Shown here piece by piece: positions 1 to 8,740 of a stretch of 64,000 nucleotides of DNA. Numbering within the stretch: position 1 is the first letter of the stretch; the number at the start of each line of letters is the position of its first letter. The stretch lies in NCBI RefSeq assembly GCF_000716535.1, contig NZ_JNWV01000017.1, positions 116,269-180,268 of the forward strand, read 5' to 3'. Origin of the DNA: Streptomyces flaveolus. Its GTDB lineage: Bacteria > Actinomycetota > Actinomycetes > Streptomycetales > Streptomycetaceae. A model generated the notes under the pieces. The model was given only the letters and a program-made list of their open reading frames with translations, had not been told where the DNA came from and searched no databases. Position numbers and translations under genes: made by a program.

Positions 1-65
1 GAGACGCCGGCGCGTTCGGCCACCTCGTCGAGCGTCGGCTGCCGACGCGGCGCATCTTCTGCCAT
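1..65 (-). CDS. LacI-family transcriptional regulator, N-terminal fragment
   Basis: Only the first 21 codons lie in the window; the gene continues to the left. Read from the ATG at 65-63, the protein begins MAEDAPRRQPTLDEVAERAG, the typical start of a LacI/GalR helix-turn-helix domain (TLxEVAxxAGVS). It is transcribed away from the cellulase at 291, and CebR-like operators lie between the two. It may therefore be a CebR-type cello-oligosaccharide repressor or a paralogue. The family call is good, but the specific identity cannot be seen from this fragment. Confidence 0.75.
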   Translation of the reverse strand, partial: MAEDAPRRQPTLDEVAERAGV

Positions 66-111
66 GGGCCGGGAGTCTCTCACAGGTCGGCGGTAGTCCG
101 GAGTGGTGGTC

Positions 112-125
112 TGGGAGCGCTTCCA
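112..125. promoter_or_regulatory. CebR-like operator 1
   Basis: TGGGAGCGCTTCCA matches the CebR palindrome TGGGAGCGCTCCCA at 13 of 14 positions. It lies between the LacI-type gene and the GH6 cellulase, closest to the regulator start. The consensus is established knowledge for Streptomyces cellulose utilisation; function here is inferred. Confidence 0.75.
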
Positions 126-223
126 GTTCATCGTGCTCCGTTGGCCTCACAATTCGGTAGAAGCCGAGTCCTGAGCCGAGTATCGCGCCGAGTATTGACA
201 GCTCAACGAGCCCACCCCACGAT

Positions 224-237
224 TGGGACCGCTTCCA
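224..237. promoter_or_regulatory. CebR-like operator 2
   Basis: TGGGACCGCTTCCA differs from the CebR consensus at two positions. It sits two bases from a perfect copy, so the two could be bound side by side just upstream of the cellulase start. Confidence 0.65.
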
Positions 238-238
238 G

Positions 239-252
239 TGGGAGCGCTCCCA
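239..252. promoter_or_regulatory. CebR operator 3, perfect palindrome
   Basis: TGGGAGCGCTCCCA is a perfect 14-bp palindrome identical to the CebR consensus. It is centred about 45 bp upstream of the GH6 cellulase ATG at 291, a position that would block transcription or promoter clearance. It points to cellobiose-responsive control of the two cellulases. Confidence 0.85.
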
Positions 253-290
253 ATGCACTCGAGTCCCGCTCAGGAAATCGAGGTACAGTC

Positions 291-1256
291 ATGCGCCGCA
301 GCATGCGAATACTGGTGTCAGCCCTCTTCGCCCTGCCGTCCGCGCTCGCCCTCGCACCGTCCGCCCACGCGGCCGACCCGACCACCATGACCAGCGGGTT
401 CTACATCGACCCCGACTCCAGCGCCAAGCGGTGGGTGGCCGCCAACCCCGGCGACGGCCGTGCGCCCGCGATCAACGCCTCCATCGCCAACACCCCGATG
501 GCCCGCTGGTTCGGCTCCTGGAGCGGCACCATCGGCACGGCCACGGGGGCGTACGTGGGAGCGGCGGACTACTCCGACAAACTGCCCGTCCTCGTCGCCT
601 ACAACATCTACAACCGTGACTACTGCGGCGGGCACTCCGCGGGCGGGGCCGCCTCGCCGTCCGCCTACGCGAACTGGATCGCCCAGTTCGCCGGCGGGAT
701 CGCAGGCCGCCCGGCGGTCGTCATCCTCGAACCGGACTCCCTCGGGGACTACGGCTGTATGACCCAGGCTCAGATCGACGAGCGAGAGGCCATGCTCACC
801 AACGCCCTCGCCCAGTTCAGCCGGCAGGCCCCCAACACCTGGGTCTACATGGACGCCGGCAACCCGGGTTGGGTCAGTCCGGCCACCATGGCCCAGCGCC
901 TGCACGAAGCCGGCCTCCGTCAGGCCCACGGCTTCTCGCTCAACGTCTCCAACTACTTCACGACCGCCGAGAACACCGCCTTCGGCAACGCCGTCAACAG
1001 CGAGCTCAGTGCCCGCTACGGCTACACCAAGCCGTTCGTCGTGGACACCAGCCGCAACGGCAACGGCTCCAACGGCCAGTGGTGCAACCCCGCGAGCCGC
1101 CGCATCGGCACCCCCACCCGGACGGGCGGAGGCGCCGAGATGCTGCTGTGGATCAAGACCCCGGGCGAGTCCGACGGCAACTGCGGCGTCGGAGCCGGCT
1201 CCACGGCCGGACAGTTCCTCCCCGAGGTCGCCTACAAGATGATCTACGGCTACTGA
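291..1256 (+). CDS. Secreted GH6 endo-beta-1,4-glucanase (cellulase)
   Basis: The protein is 321 aa. It starts with a signal peptide (MRRSMRILVSALFALPSALA, then APSAHA before cleavage) and continues as a single GH6 catalytic domain. GH6 hallmarks are the VILEPDSLG segment with the catalytic acid Asp, the LNVSNY motif, and WIKTPGESDG near the C-terminus with a conserved active-site Asp. GH6 enzymes invert the beta-1,4 bond of cellulose and act outside the cell. No carbohydrate-binding module is present, so it is a minimal catalytic-domain cellulase. The ATG at 291 is preferred because a GAGG site lies just upstream and it places the signal peptide correctly; an upstream in-frame ATG at 141 would overlap the operators. 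A second GH6 gene follows 91 bp later. CebR boxes indicate repression relieved by cello-oligosaccharides. Confidence 0.93.
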   Translation: MRRSMRILVSALFALPSALALAPSAHAADPTTMTSGFYIDPDSSAKRWVAANPGDGRAPAINASIANTPMARWFGSWSGTIGTATGAYVGAADYSDKLPVLVAYNIYNRDYCGGHSAGGAASPSAYANWIAQFAGGIAGRPAVVILEPDSLGDYGCMTQAQIDEREAMLTNALAQFSRQAPNTWVYMDAGNPGWVSPATMAQRLHEAGLRQAHGFSLNVSNYFTTAENTAFGNAVNSELSARYGYTKPFVVDTSRNGNGSNGQWCNPASRRIGTPTRTGGGAEMLLWIKTPGESDGNCGVGAGSTAGQFLPEVAYKMIYGY

Positions 1257-1347
1257 TCCCGGACTCCCGCCGCCCGCACAGGCGGATCGGCAGTCCACCC
1301 GGGCGGCGGGCATCTGCCTCCACCACCTCATCGACCAGGAAGCAACC

Positions 1348-2625
1348 ATGAATCCACGCAGCCTTCGGCGCCGCGCGGCCGTCGTCGTCGCGGCCCTCAC
1401 CGCAGGCGCCGCTCTGACCGCGACGCAGGCGCAGGCCACACCCACGCAGGACGTGATCACCCCGGCCACGAAGTTCTACGTGGACCCGCACAGCAAGGCC
1501 GCGAAGCAGGCCCTCGCGGACTTCGGAGCCGGCGACACCGAGAACGCCGTGAACATGGCCAAGCTCGCCAGCTGGCCGCAGGCCGAGTGGTTCACCGAGG
1601 GCACGCCCGAGGAGGTGCGCGGCAAGGTCGGCAAGCTCGTCCACCGGGCCCGGACCGTGGGCCGGACCCCGGTCCTGGTCGCCTACAACGTCCCGGGCCG
1701 GGACTGCACGCAGTACTCCAGTGGCGGAGCCGCATCCTCCGCCGCCTACCGGCAATGGATCGACGCCTTCGCCGCCGGCATCGGCACCAGCAAGGCGGTG
1801 GTCGTCGTCGAACCCGACGGCACGGCCCTCCTCCCCGAGGACTGCGGACCCACCACCGACCCGACAGGCGAACTCACCGCCGCCCGCCTCGCCGACCTCG
1901 CCTACGCCGTGAAGACCCTGAAGGCCAAGCCGCGCACCGCTGTCTACCTGGACGCGGGGAACGTCCAATGGCGGCCCGTCGGTGAGATGGCCCAGCGACT
2001 GCTGGACGCCGGGGTCAGCCGCAGTGACGGCTTCGCCCTGAACGTGTCCAACACCCATCCCACCGACCACAACACCAGATACGGCACCTGGATCGCCAAG
2101 TGCATGTGGTTCGCCACCGCAGGACCCGAGGAGGCGCGTGGCCACGCCGAGCGGTGCGCCGACCAGTACTACTCGGCGGCCGCCCCCAACGACGGCACCC
2201 CCGGCAACGCGGTCTCCTCCACCGATCCCACCACCTGGCGGTGGACCGACGCCTGGTACGACCAGAACGTGGGCACCCCGCCGGCCGACGGGCTGCGTCA
2301 CTTCGTGATCGACACCAGCCGCAACGGTCTGGGCGCCTGGACCCCCGAGCCGGGCAAGTACACCGGGGATCCGGAGGCCTGGTGCAACGCACCCGGGCGC
2401 GGTCTCGGCCCGCGCCCCACCGCCGACACCGGCGTACCCCTCGTCGACGCCTACCTGTGGATCAAGATCCCCGGTGAGTCCGACGGCAGCTGCACGCGCA
2501 ACACCGGCGGCACCATCGACCCCGAGTACGGCATCGTCGACCCGCCTGCCGGTACCTGGTGGCCCGACCAGGCCCACTCCCTGGCCCGCAACGCGGCACC
2601 GCGCCTGACCTTCAACCGGGCCTGA
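1348..2625 (+). CDS. Secreted GH6 cellulase (second copy, cellobiohydrolase-like)
   Basis: This 425-aa GH6 protein has a signal peptide with an n-region of PRSLRRR and an A-rich core ending near TQAQA. GH6 signatures are VVVVEPDGTALL (catalytic acid Asp), FALNVSNTHP and LWIKIPGESDGSC. It is about 100 residues longer than its neighbour, with extra insertions between residues 240 and 330 and a longer C-terminal loop. Such loops are typical of GH6 enzymes that enclose the active site as exo-acting cellobiohydrolases. That would complement the shorter endoglucanase upstream, but exo action is inferred. It lacks a CBM. No separate CebR box is visible in the 91-bp gap, so it is probably co-transcribed with the first cellulase. 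Confidence 0.9.
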   Translation: MNPRSLRRRAAVVVAALTAGAALTATQAQATPTQDVITPATKFYVDPHSKAAKQALADFGAGDTENAVNMAKLASWPQAEWFTEGTPEEVRGKVGKLVHRARTVGRTPVLVAYNVPGRDCTQYSSGGAASSAAYRQWIDAFAAGIGTSKAVVVVEPDGTALLPEDCGPTTDPTGELTAARLADLAYAVKTLKAKPRTAVYLDAGNVQWRPVGEMAQRLLDAGVSRSDGFALNVSNTHPTDHNTRYGTWIAKCMWFATAGPEEARGHAERCADQYYSAAAPNDGTPGNAVSSTDPTTWRWTDAWYDQNVGTPPADGLRHFVIDTSRNGLGAWTPEPGKYTGDPEAWCNAPGRGLGPRPTADTGVPLVDAYLWIKIPGESDGSCTRNTGGTIDPEYGIVDPPAGTWWPDQAHSLARNAAPRLTFNRA

Positions 2626-2947
2626 GGAAGGAGACGTTGCTTCCGGATGCCGCCGATGCCTGTCTCGGCGACCGGCGTAGGTGGCTTCCGGGCACGCCGA
2701 GGTGACGCCCGTCCCGGCGGTCACCTGGTGCGGGTGGCGCATGAGCTGGATGTCGAACGCGTCCGGCCGTACGTCGATGACCGCGTCCCCGTGCGACGGC
2801 GATCCTGTGCCGACCGGACTGCGGTGCCTGCACCCCGTGTCAGGGAAACGCGCCGCCCTCGACCGGACCGCTCCATCGCCTCGCCCCCACCTGATGCGCA
2901 CTGCTCCCGCGCCACCGGCCGCACCGGCAACGTGGCGGCGTCCCGCA
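2626..2947. other. Intergenic region, possible minus-strand relic
   Basis: No convincing gene is present. A minus-strand frame across roughly 2700-2810 reads like protein (GDAVIDVRPDAFDIQLM) but has no start, no full domain and no supporting neighbour, so it may be the remnant of a lost gene. The cellulase and the protease converge here; no strong terminator hairpin was recognised. Confidence 0.3.
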
Positions 2948-3769
2948 TCAGCCGTTGCGGCCTGTCACCTCATGGATCCAGTCCGCGTAGGCGGGCGCGC
3001 TGGTGTAGAGCCCCGGGCCCTCGCTGCAGCGCACGCCTGGGGCGCCGGGCCCCGAGGTGACGCCGATGAGTTCCCAGCGGCCCTTGCGGTCCTGCTGGAG
3101 CTGGGGGCCGCCGGAGTCGCCGTTGCATGCCATGGCCTTGGGCACCTGGCTGATCGTGCACAGACGGGTGCTGTTCGCGTAGCCCGGCGCGCAGTCGGAG
3201 ACCGCACCCCTGCGCGTGTCGAGTTCCTGGAGCCGGTCGGGAAAGACCCATTTGGTGGGGTCGGGTGCGTCGTCGACAGTGCCGAAGCCCAGGATGCGGG
3301 TCGGGGTACCGGGCCGTCCCGGCTTGTCGGCGATGCGGATGGGCTCCTCGGCGACCGGGCTGTTCAGGCGGATCAAAGCGACGTCGTTGCGGTTGGGGCC
3401 GGTGCCGTCACCGTTCCTGTAGCCCGGGTGGGACACCGTCTTCGCGACGGACCGGACAGTGCCTCCGGACTTCTTCCACTCACTGCCGATCCGGACGGTG
3501 CCGTCCAGGGTGACAAGCGTCGGGTCCACGCAGTGGGCGGCTGTGAGCACCCACTTCCCGTCGATCAACGATCCCCCGCAGACACCCTTGAACGTAGGGT
3601 CGTCCACACCTGTCACCGGGATGGACACCATGAACGGGTAACCCTGCGTGGAATCCCTCCCGTTGACGATGGCTTCGGCGCTGCCGGTCGTCATGGCGGC
3701 ACACGCCGCTCCCGCCAGGACCACCGCGGCGGTGCGCGCCATGCGGCGCGAGGACTTCAAGCTGAACAC
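2948..3769 (-). CDS. Secreted trypsin-like serine protease (S1 family)
   Basis: The protein is 273 aa and starts at a GTG preceded by GGAG five bases upstream. The N-terminus is a signal peptide (SSRRMARTAAVVLAG...AEA), followed by the mature-type start IVNGRDSTQGYPFMVSI. The catalytic triad is visible: His in LTAAHCVD, Asp in RNDVALIRL, and Ser in CNGDSGGPQ. Paired cysteines match the chymotrypsin fold. An earlier in-frame ATG exists but lacks the signal peptide context. It is an extracellular protease cutting after basic residues by family analogy. It stands alone, with a decayed transporter upstream on the other strand. Confidence 0.93.
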   Translation of the reverse strand: MFSLKSSRRMARTAAVVLAGAACAAMTTGSAEAIVNGRDSTQGYPFMVSIPVTGVDDPTFKGVCGGSLIDGKWVLTAAHCVDPTLVTLDGTVRIGSEWKKSGGTVRSVAKTVSHPGYRNGDGTGPNRNDVALIRLNSPVAEEPIRIADKPGRPGTPTRILGFGTVDDAPDPTKWVFPDRLQELDTRRGAVSDCAPGYANSTRLCTISQVPKAMACNGDSGGPQLQQDRKGRWELIGVTSGPGAPGVRCSEGPGLYTSAPAYADWIHEVTGRNG

Positions 3770-4084
3770 TGGTTCTCCGATCGGACGAGCAGGTGCGACG
3801 TGCCCAGCCTCAGCGATCAAGAGGAACTGATCCATCCGGTCAGTGGGCCCATCCGAGGCCCGGCCAGCGGGCCCGTGCGGGGTAGGGAGAACCCCCGGAC
3901 GGCACGTTCCGTCCGTCCTTCGCGTTTCCATCACCGGGCCGTGATGGTGCTCGGCGGCGGTCAGGTGCGCGAACCCGGCCGAACCCGCGACATCCAAGCG
4001 CGGTGCGGCCCGGTGCGTTGTGCTGGTGTGCCCTTCCGCGTCCGCACCGGGCGGCCGAGACACCAGGACGGACCTGTTCCAGGA

Positions 4085-4967
4085 CCGGCGGGCGTACGTG
4101 TGGGGCGACCACTCCGACCCCGCGACCCTGGGCGACGACGGCCGGTTCGTCGACCAAGCTCGCCACCACCGACGGCGTCGCCGGAGCCGGCCCGGCAGTG
4201 CCCTCCGCGGACGGCGCCCTGTCCACCGTCTTCGTCTACCCGACGACCTCACCGCAGGACGAGGGGACCGCGGACCTCGTCCACCGCCTGCGCGACGACG
4301 TGGCCCCGCCCCTGGAACACGCCACCGGAGCCGAGGTGTTGGTCGGCGGTGCCACCGCCGCCTCCCAGGACGTCTCCGAGACACCCACCGACCGGCTGCC
4401 GCTGTTCGTCGCCGTCGTGGTCGGTGTCTCCTCGCTCCCGCTCCTGCTGGTCTTCCGGTCCATCTGGATCCCCGTCAAGGCAGCCATCCTGAACCTGCTG
4501 TCATCTCCGCCGCGCTCGGAGTGATCACCCTGGTGTTCCAGCACGGCTGGTTCGGCGCCCAGCCCGGCCCCATCGAGGCCTTCATCCCGGCTCTGATCTT
4601 CGCGATCGTCTTCGGGCTGTCGATGGACTACGAGGTCTTCCTCGTCTCCCGCATCCACGAAGAGTGGACGCGCACCAAGGACCCCGCACAATCCGTACGC
4701 GAAGGACTCGCTGCCACCGGCAAGGTCATCACCGCCGCCGCGGCCATCATGATGTTCGTCTTTGGGGCGTTCGTCCTCAGCTCGGACCGCATGCTCCAGC
4801 ACTTCGGACTCGGCCTGGCCGTCGCCATCCTGCTCGACGCCGTGCTCATCCGCTGCCTGATCGTCCCCGCCGTCATGCAGATGCTCGGCACGTATGCCTG
4901 GTGGCTGCCCGCGCCATTGGCCCGGAAACTGCCCGAGGTGTCCATCGAACGCCCCGAGCAGAGCTGA
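4085..4967 (+). pseudogene. MMPL/RND-type transporter, truncated and frameshifted
   Basis: Only about the C-terminal 280 residues of an MMPL-family membrane transporter (normally above 700 aa) remain, split over two frames. The first part carries the periplasmic loop and a membrane helix (VYPTTSPQDEGTADLVHRL, then LPLFVAVVVGVSSLPLLLV). Near 4500 a single base is missing, and the sequence continues in another frame with the hallmark LSMDYEVFLVSRIHEEW and the final helices. The region before about 4150 is scrambled and has no start. The original role would have been lipid or drug export. It is clearly non-functional unless the frameshift is a sequencing error, and even then the N-terminal half is missing. 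Confidence 0.85.
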
Positions 4968-5063
4968 CCAGCGGCGCACACCACGTAAGTCGGACAGCAC
5001 CTTGCTGAGAAATGGGGGGCCCGGCCCGGAGCGTCCGCTCCGGGCCGGGCCCCCCACGTGACG

Positions 5064-6461
5064 TCAGCTTGCGGCGGGGACGGGGTCGCGGGTGGGTGCG
5101 GGCGTCTCCTTCGGACCGGGCTCGGCCGGCACCGCAGGAGGAGCGGGGGCAGGGGCGTAGGGGATCTCGCCGCGCAGGACGGCCTTGGCTCGGTGCTCGT
5201 CGAGCTCGCCCTCCCAGCGGGCGACGGCCAGGGTGGCGACGCCGTTGCCGACCAGGCTGGTCAGGGCGCGGGCTTCGGACATGAACCGGTCGATGCCGAA
5301 GATCAGCGCGAGGGCGGCGACCGGGACGTGCGGGACGGCGCTGAGCGTGGCGGCCAGGGCGATGAAGCCGGAGCCGGTGACGCCCGCGGCGCCCTTGGAG
5401 GTGAGCAGCATGACGGCGAGCATGGTCAGCTGCTGGGTGAGGCTGAGGTCGATGCCGAGGGCCTGGGCGAGGAAGACCGAGCCCATGGTCAGGTAGATGG
5501 CGGTGCCGTCGAGGTTGAAGGAGTACCCGGCGGGCAGCGTGATCCCGACGACCGGTTTCGAGGCGCCGGCGTGCTGGAGCTTGGCCATCATGCGCGGCAG
5601 GACGGGTTCGGTGGACGAGGTGCCCAGGACGATCAGCAGTTCCTCCTTGATGTAGCGCAGGAAGGGCAGCAGCCGCAGTCCGTTCAGGCGCATCACGGTC
5701 CCGAGGACGACCAGGACGAAGAAGAGGGCGGTCAGCCAGAACGAGCCGACCAGCAGGCCCAGATGACGCAGAGTGCCCAGACCGTAATTGCCGATGGTGA
5801 AGGCCATCGAGCCGAACGCGCCGATCGGAGCCAGTCGCATGATCCACCGGATGAGCGTGAACAGGACCGTGGACACCTTCTCGATGCCCCGGGCGATGCC
5901 CAGGCCGGCCTCCCCGCTTGCGTGCAGGCCGAAGCCGAACAGCACCGACACCAGCAGCACCGGCAGGATCTCGTTGCCCGTCAGGGCGCTGACCAGGGTG
6001 GTCGGGATGATCGCGAGGAGGAACTCGGCGAAGCCCTCGTGGGCCGTGGTCGCCTCCGGCGGAAGGCCCTTGGGGGACAGGGTCGAGAGGTCGATGTGCA
6101 GACCGCTGCCCGGCCTTACGACGTTGACGACGACCAGGCCGATCACCATGGCGACGGTGGTCAGCACCTCGAAGTAGATCAGGGCCTTCAGGCTGACGCG
6201 TCCGACCGCGCGGGCGTTGCCCATGGAGGCGATGCCGTGGACGACCGTGCAGAAGATGATCGGCGCGATGAACATCTTCACCAGCGCGATGAAGCCGTCA
6301 CCGAGCGGCTTGAGGTCGGCGCCGACCGACGGCCACAGCCCGCCCACGGCGGCGCCGAGGAGGACGGCGATCAAGCACTGGACGTAGAGGTGGGACAGCA
6401 TCCGCCGGGTGCGGCCCGGTGGTGCGATGACGGTACCCGGGGCGGCGTCGTTGCGGCTCAT
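5064..6461 (-). CDS. dctA: Dicarboxylate/cation symporter, DctA-like
   Basis: The 465-aa protein belongs to the DAACS (SLC1-type) family. It has about eight membrane helices, and the family signatures are all visible: LGTSSTEPVLPRMMAKL, GYSFNLDGTAIYLTM, TSKGAAGVTGSGF and IDRFMSEARALTSLVGNG. DctA proteins import C4-dicarboxylates such as succinate, fumarate and malate with protons or sodium. The C-terminal 35 residues are an extra proline- and alanine-rich tail. The ATG overlaps the stop of the upstream prpF-like gene in an ATGA junction, so the two are translationally coupled. The substrate here may be a dicarboxylate or tricarboxylate that the PrpF-type isomerase then processes. Confidence 0.9.
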   Translation of the reverse strand: MSRNDAAPGTVIAPPGRTRRMLSHLYVQCLIAVLLGAAVGGLWPSVGADLKPLGDGFIALVKMFIAPIIFCTVVHGIASMGNARAVGRVSLKALIYFEVLTTVAMVIGLVVVNVVRPGSGLHIDLSTLSPKGLPPEATTAHEGFAEFLLAIIPTTLVSALTGNEILPVLLVSVLFGFGLHASGEAGLGIARGIEKVSTVLFTLIRWIMRLAPIGAFGSMAFTIGNYGLGTLRHLGLLVGSFWLTALFFVLVVLGTVMRLNGLRLLPFLRYIKEELLIVLGTSSTEPVLPRMMAKLQHAGASKPVVGITLPAGYSFNLDGTAIYLTMGSVFLAQALGIDLSLTQQLTMLAVMLLTSKGAAGVTGSGFIALAATLSAVPHVPVAALALIFGIDRFMSEARALTSLVGNGVATLAVARWEGELDEHRAKAVLRGEIPYAPAPAPPAVPAEPGPKETPAPTRDPVPAAS

Positions 6462-7612
6462 GCGGGGCGTCCTTCCAGGACGGGAACGAGGAGTTCGGCT
6501 CGGGCGATACGCCGGGCGGCGCGGTGCAGCAGCACCGTGGGGGACGCGCCGTCCGGTGCGGGGACGGCTCGGGTGGTGACCACGCCGGCGGGGGTGCCCA
6601 GGCGCAGCGTGCCGTCGGCGGTCTGCCGGGCGACGCGGTGGGCGAGGGTGCCAGGGGTGGCGGCGGCCGTGGCCAGGGCCACGGCGGAGGTCAGGCCGAT
6701 CGCCGGGTGCGGAGCGTGCATGGAGACCATGCGCACGGCCAGGTCGTACTCGTCCTGGTCGACGAGTACGCCCTGCGACGTGCGGTAACGGGCGGGCCGG
6801 GCGACGACGCCCACCTTGGGCACCGCGTGGCTGACGGGATCGCCCTCGCGGGCCAAACCCATGGCCAGCGCCGCCTGGCGGCGCAGCAGTGTCAGCGCGG
6901 GTACGGCGGTGGCGAACTCGGTGAGGGTCTCCGTACCGTCGAGGCCGAACGCCTTGGCCTCGAACAAGGCGGCCGGAGCACCGGCATCCACCAGCGAGGC
7001 CTCGACGGGACCGTCCGGGCCCCTGAGTTCGTCCAGGGTCCTGCCGGTCGGCAGAGCGCGGCCGGTCGTCGAACCCGCCGGGTCCTGGAATCCGAGCAGG
7101 ACCGGTACGCCACGTGCCGACGTGCCCGGAACCTCCGCCGTGCCCTCCTCCGGGGCCACGCCCTCGGGCGTGGGGATCGTGCCGGTGAGGCGGGCCCCGG
7201 TGTTGACGTTGAGCATGCGGACCGTGGTGGTGTCCGACCTGATCGGCACGAGGTCGTGGTGGATGGCGTACAGGGCCACGGCGGTGGCGCAGTTGCCGCA
7301 GTTGCTGGCCCACTCCACCCGCTCGTCGCCGATCCCGACCTGTGCGAAGGCGTACTCGACATCCACACCGGGTTGGGCCGACGCCTGGACGACGGCGGCC
7401 TTGGAGGTGGTGGAGGACGCGCCGCCCACGCCGTCGATCTGACGGGGGTCGGCGGCGTTGAAGGCGGCGAGCAGGAGGGCATCGACGTCCACGCCCGTGG
7501 CGGCCACGTCGCGGTGGTCGAAGATCCAGCACTTGCTGGTTCCTCCGCGGATCATCTCGCCCTGCAGACGCAGCACAACTGACTCCTCACAGACGTGGAA
7601 GGGGAAGTCCAC
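6458..7612 (-). CDS. PrpF-family isomerase/tautomerase (aconitate-type)
   Basis: This 384-aa protein is in the PrpF family, which includes 2-methylaconitate isomerase and 4-oxalomesaconate tautomerase (GalD). Seen in the sequence are the N-terminal IRGGTSKCW motif, GVGGASSTTSKAAVV, and the SNCGNCATAV segment that carries an active-site Cys. These enzymes shift a proton and double bond in unsaturated tricarboxylic acids using a diaminopimelate-epimerase-like fold. It is the first gene of an operon with dctA (4-bp overlap) and is divergent from a LysR regulator. This suggests uptake and isomerisation of one organic acid. The exact substrate cannot be read from sequence. Confidence 0.85.
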   Translation of the reverse strand: MDFPFHVCEESVVLRLQGEMIRGGTSKCWIFDHRDVAATGVDVDALLLAAFNAADPRQIDGVGGASSTTSKAAVVQASAQPGVDVEYAFAQVGIGDERVEWASNCGNCATAVALYAIHHDLVPIRSDTTTVRMLNVNTGARLTGTIPTPEGVAPEEGTAEVPGTSARGVPVLLGFQDPAGSTTGRALPTGRTLDELRGPDGPVEASLVDAGAPAALFEAKAFGLDGTETLTEFATAVPALTLLRRQAALAMGLAREGDPVSHAVPKVGVVARPARYRTSQGVLVDQDEYDLAVRMVSMHAPHPAIGLTSAVALATAAATPGTLAHRVARQTADGTLRLGTPAGVVTTRAVPAPDGASPTVLLHRAARRIARAELLVPVLEGRPA

Positions 7613-7722
7613 CGACGGTCTCGCCGTGCGTGGTGTCCTCCACGGTGGGTTACGGCAGCGTGAAGTACAATCTCGAAAATCTGCATAGCTATTAAGTTGA
7701 AGTGAATGCTGGAGGTGGCGGC
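7613..7722. promoter_or_regulatory. Divergent promoter region, prpF-dctA versus LysR regulator
   Basis: A 110-bp gap separates two divergent genes, the classic LysR arrangement. It contains an unusually AT-rich stretch near 7670-7705 (aatctcgaaaatctgcatag), where the two promoters and the regulator site are expected. No exact T-N11-A dyad was assigned. Confidence 0.5.
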
Positions 7723-8628
7723 ATGCTCGACGTCCGGCGCATCCTGCTGTTCACCGAGGTCGCCCGGCGCGGCTCGGTCACCGCGACAGCCCGCGCCCTC
7801 AACTACACACCGTCAGCGGTGTCGCAGCAGATCAGCCGCCTGGAAACGGAGGCGGGACAGCCCCTGCTGGAACGCCACGCCCGGGGCGTCACCCTCACCG
7901 ACGCCGGACGCGCACTGGCCGAGAGAGGGCAACGGATCGAACGCGAACTGCGGGCGGCGGAAAACGAGCTCGCCGACTTCGCCGGCCTGCGCGCGGGCAC
8001 GCTCCGCATCGGCACCTTCCCCACCGTCGGCGCCTCGCTCCTTCCCCAGGCCGTGATCGCCTTCCGGGACGCCCACCCCGACGTACGGCTGACCGTCCGC
8101 AGCGCCCGCATCGCCGGACTCTGGACCATGCTGGAGAACCGGGAGATCGAGATGTCGCTGATGTGGGACTACGACTGGAGCCGGATCGACCGCGAGGACA
8201 TCGTCGTCACCCCACTCCTCGATGACCCGCCGGCCCTTCTCGTCAGCGCCCACCATCCCCTCGCCGGCCGCGACGCCGCCTCACTCGCCGACTTCGCAGA
8301 CGACCCCTGGATCACCCGCGCCGACCACCACCCGGTGGCCGAAGCCCTCGTCCGCGGCTGCCGCGCCGTCGGCTTCGAGCCCCAGATCGCCTACGAGGCC
8401 CACGACTACCAGGAAGCCCAGGCCATGGTCGCCGCCGGCATCGGCGTCGCCCTCGCCCCCACCCTGGCCCTGGAAGGCATCCGACCCGGCGTCGACGTCC
8501 TGCCCCTCCAGCCGCCGGCCCCCGTCCGCCGCATCCTCCTCGTTCGCATGGCCGACCACTCGCTCACCCCCGCCGCCCTGACCTTCGCCGGACTCCTCCG
8601 CGACACCGCCGCGGCCCGCACACCCTGA
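7723..8628 (+). CDS. LysR-family transcriptional regulator
   Basis: The 301-aa protein has an N-terminal winged helix-turn-helix (residues 1-60: MLDVRRILLFTEVARRGSVT, then SAVSQQISRLE) and a C-terminal periplasmic-binding-like effector domain from about residue 90. The ATG at 7723 is chosen over upstream codons because GGAGG ends seven bases before it. It is divergent from prpF-dctA and very probably controls that operon in response to its organic acid, by the usual LysR logic; this is inference from position. Confidence 0.9.
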   Translation: MLDVRRILLFTEVARRGSVTATARALNYTPSAVSQQISRLETEAGQPLLERHARGVTLTDAGRALAERGQRIERELRAAENELADFAGLRAGTLRIGTFPTVGASLLPQAVIAFRDAHPDVRLTVRSARIAGLWTMLENREIEMSLMWDYDWSRIDREDIVVTPLLDDPPALLVSAHHPLAGRDAASLADFADDPWITRADHHPVAEALVRGCRAVGFEPQIAYEAHDYQEAQAMVAAGIGVALAPTLALEGIRPGVDVLPLQPPAPVRRILLVRMADHSLTPAALTFAGLLRDTAAARTP

Positions 8629-8740
8629 CACTGACACCGACCGCCGAGCACGAAGACTTGCCAGGGAACACCACCAACATGGGCGGCCAGCCTCCTCTAC
8701 TCTCCTAGACTGCAACTAACGTTGCTCGATGGGAGGTTCG

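Noticed and set aside
318..1469. Long open frames on the strand opposite the cellulases and most other GC-rich genes
   Set aside because: They lie antisense to clear coding regions, have random Gly/Arg/Val/His-rich composition, and arise from third-position GC bias.
2700..2810. Short protein-like minus-strand frame between cellulase and protease
   Set aside because: Too short and without a recognisable family; mentioned only as a possible relic.
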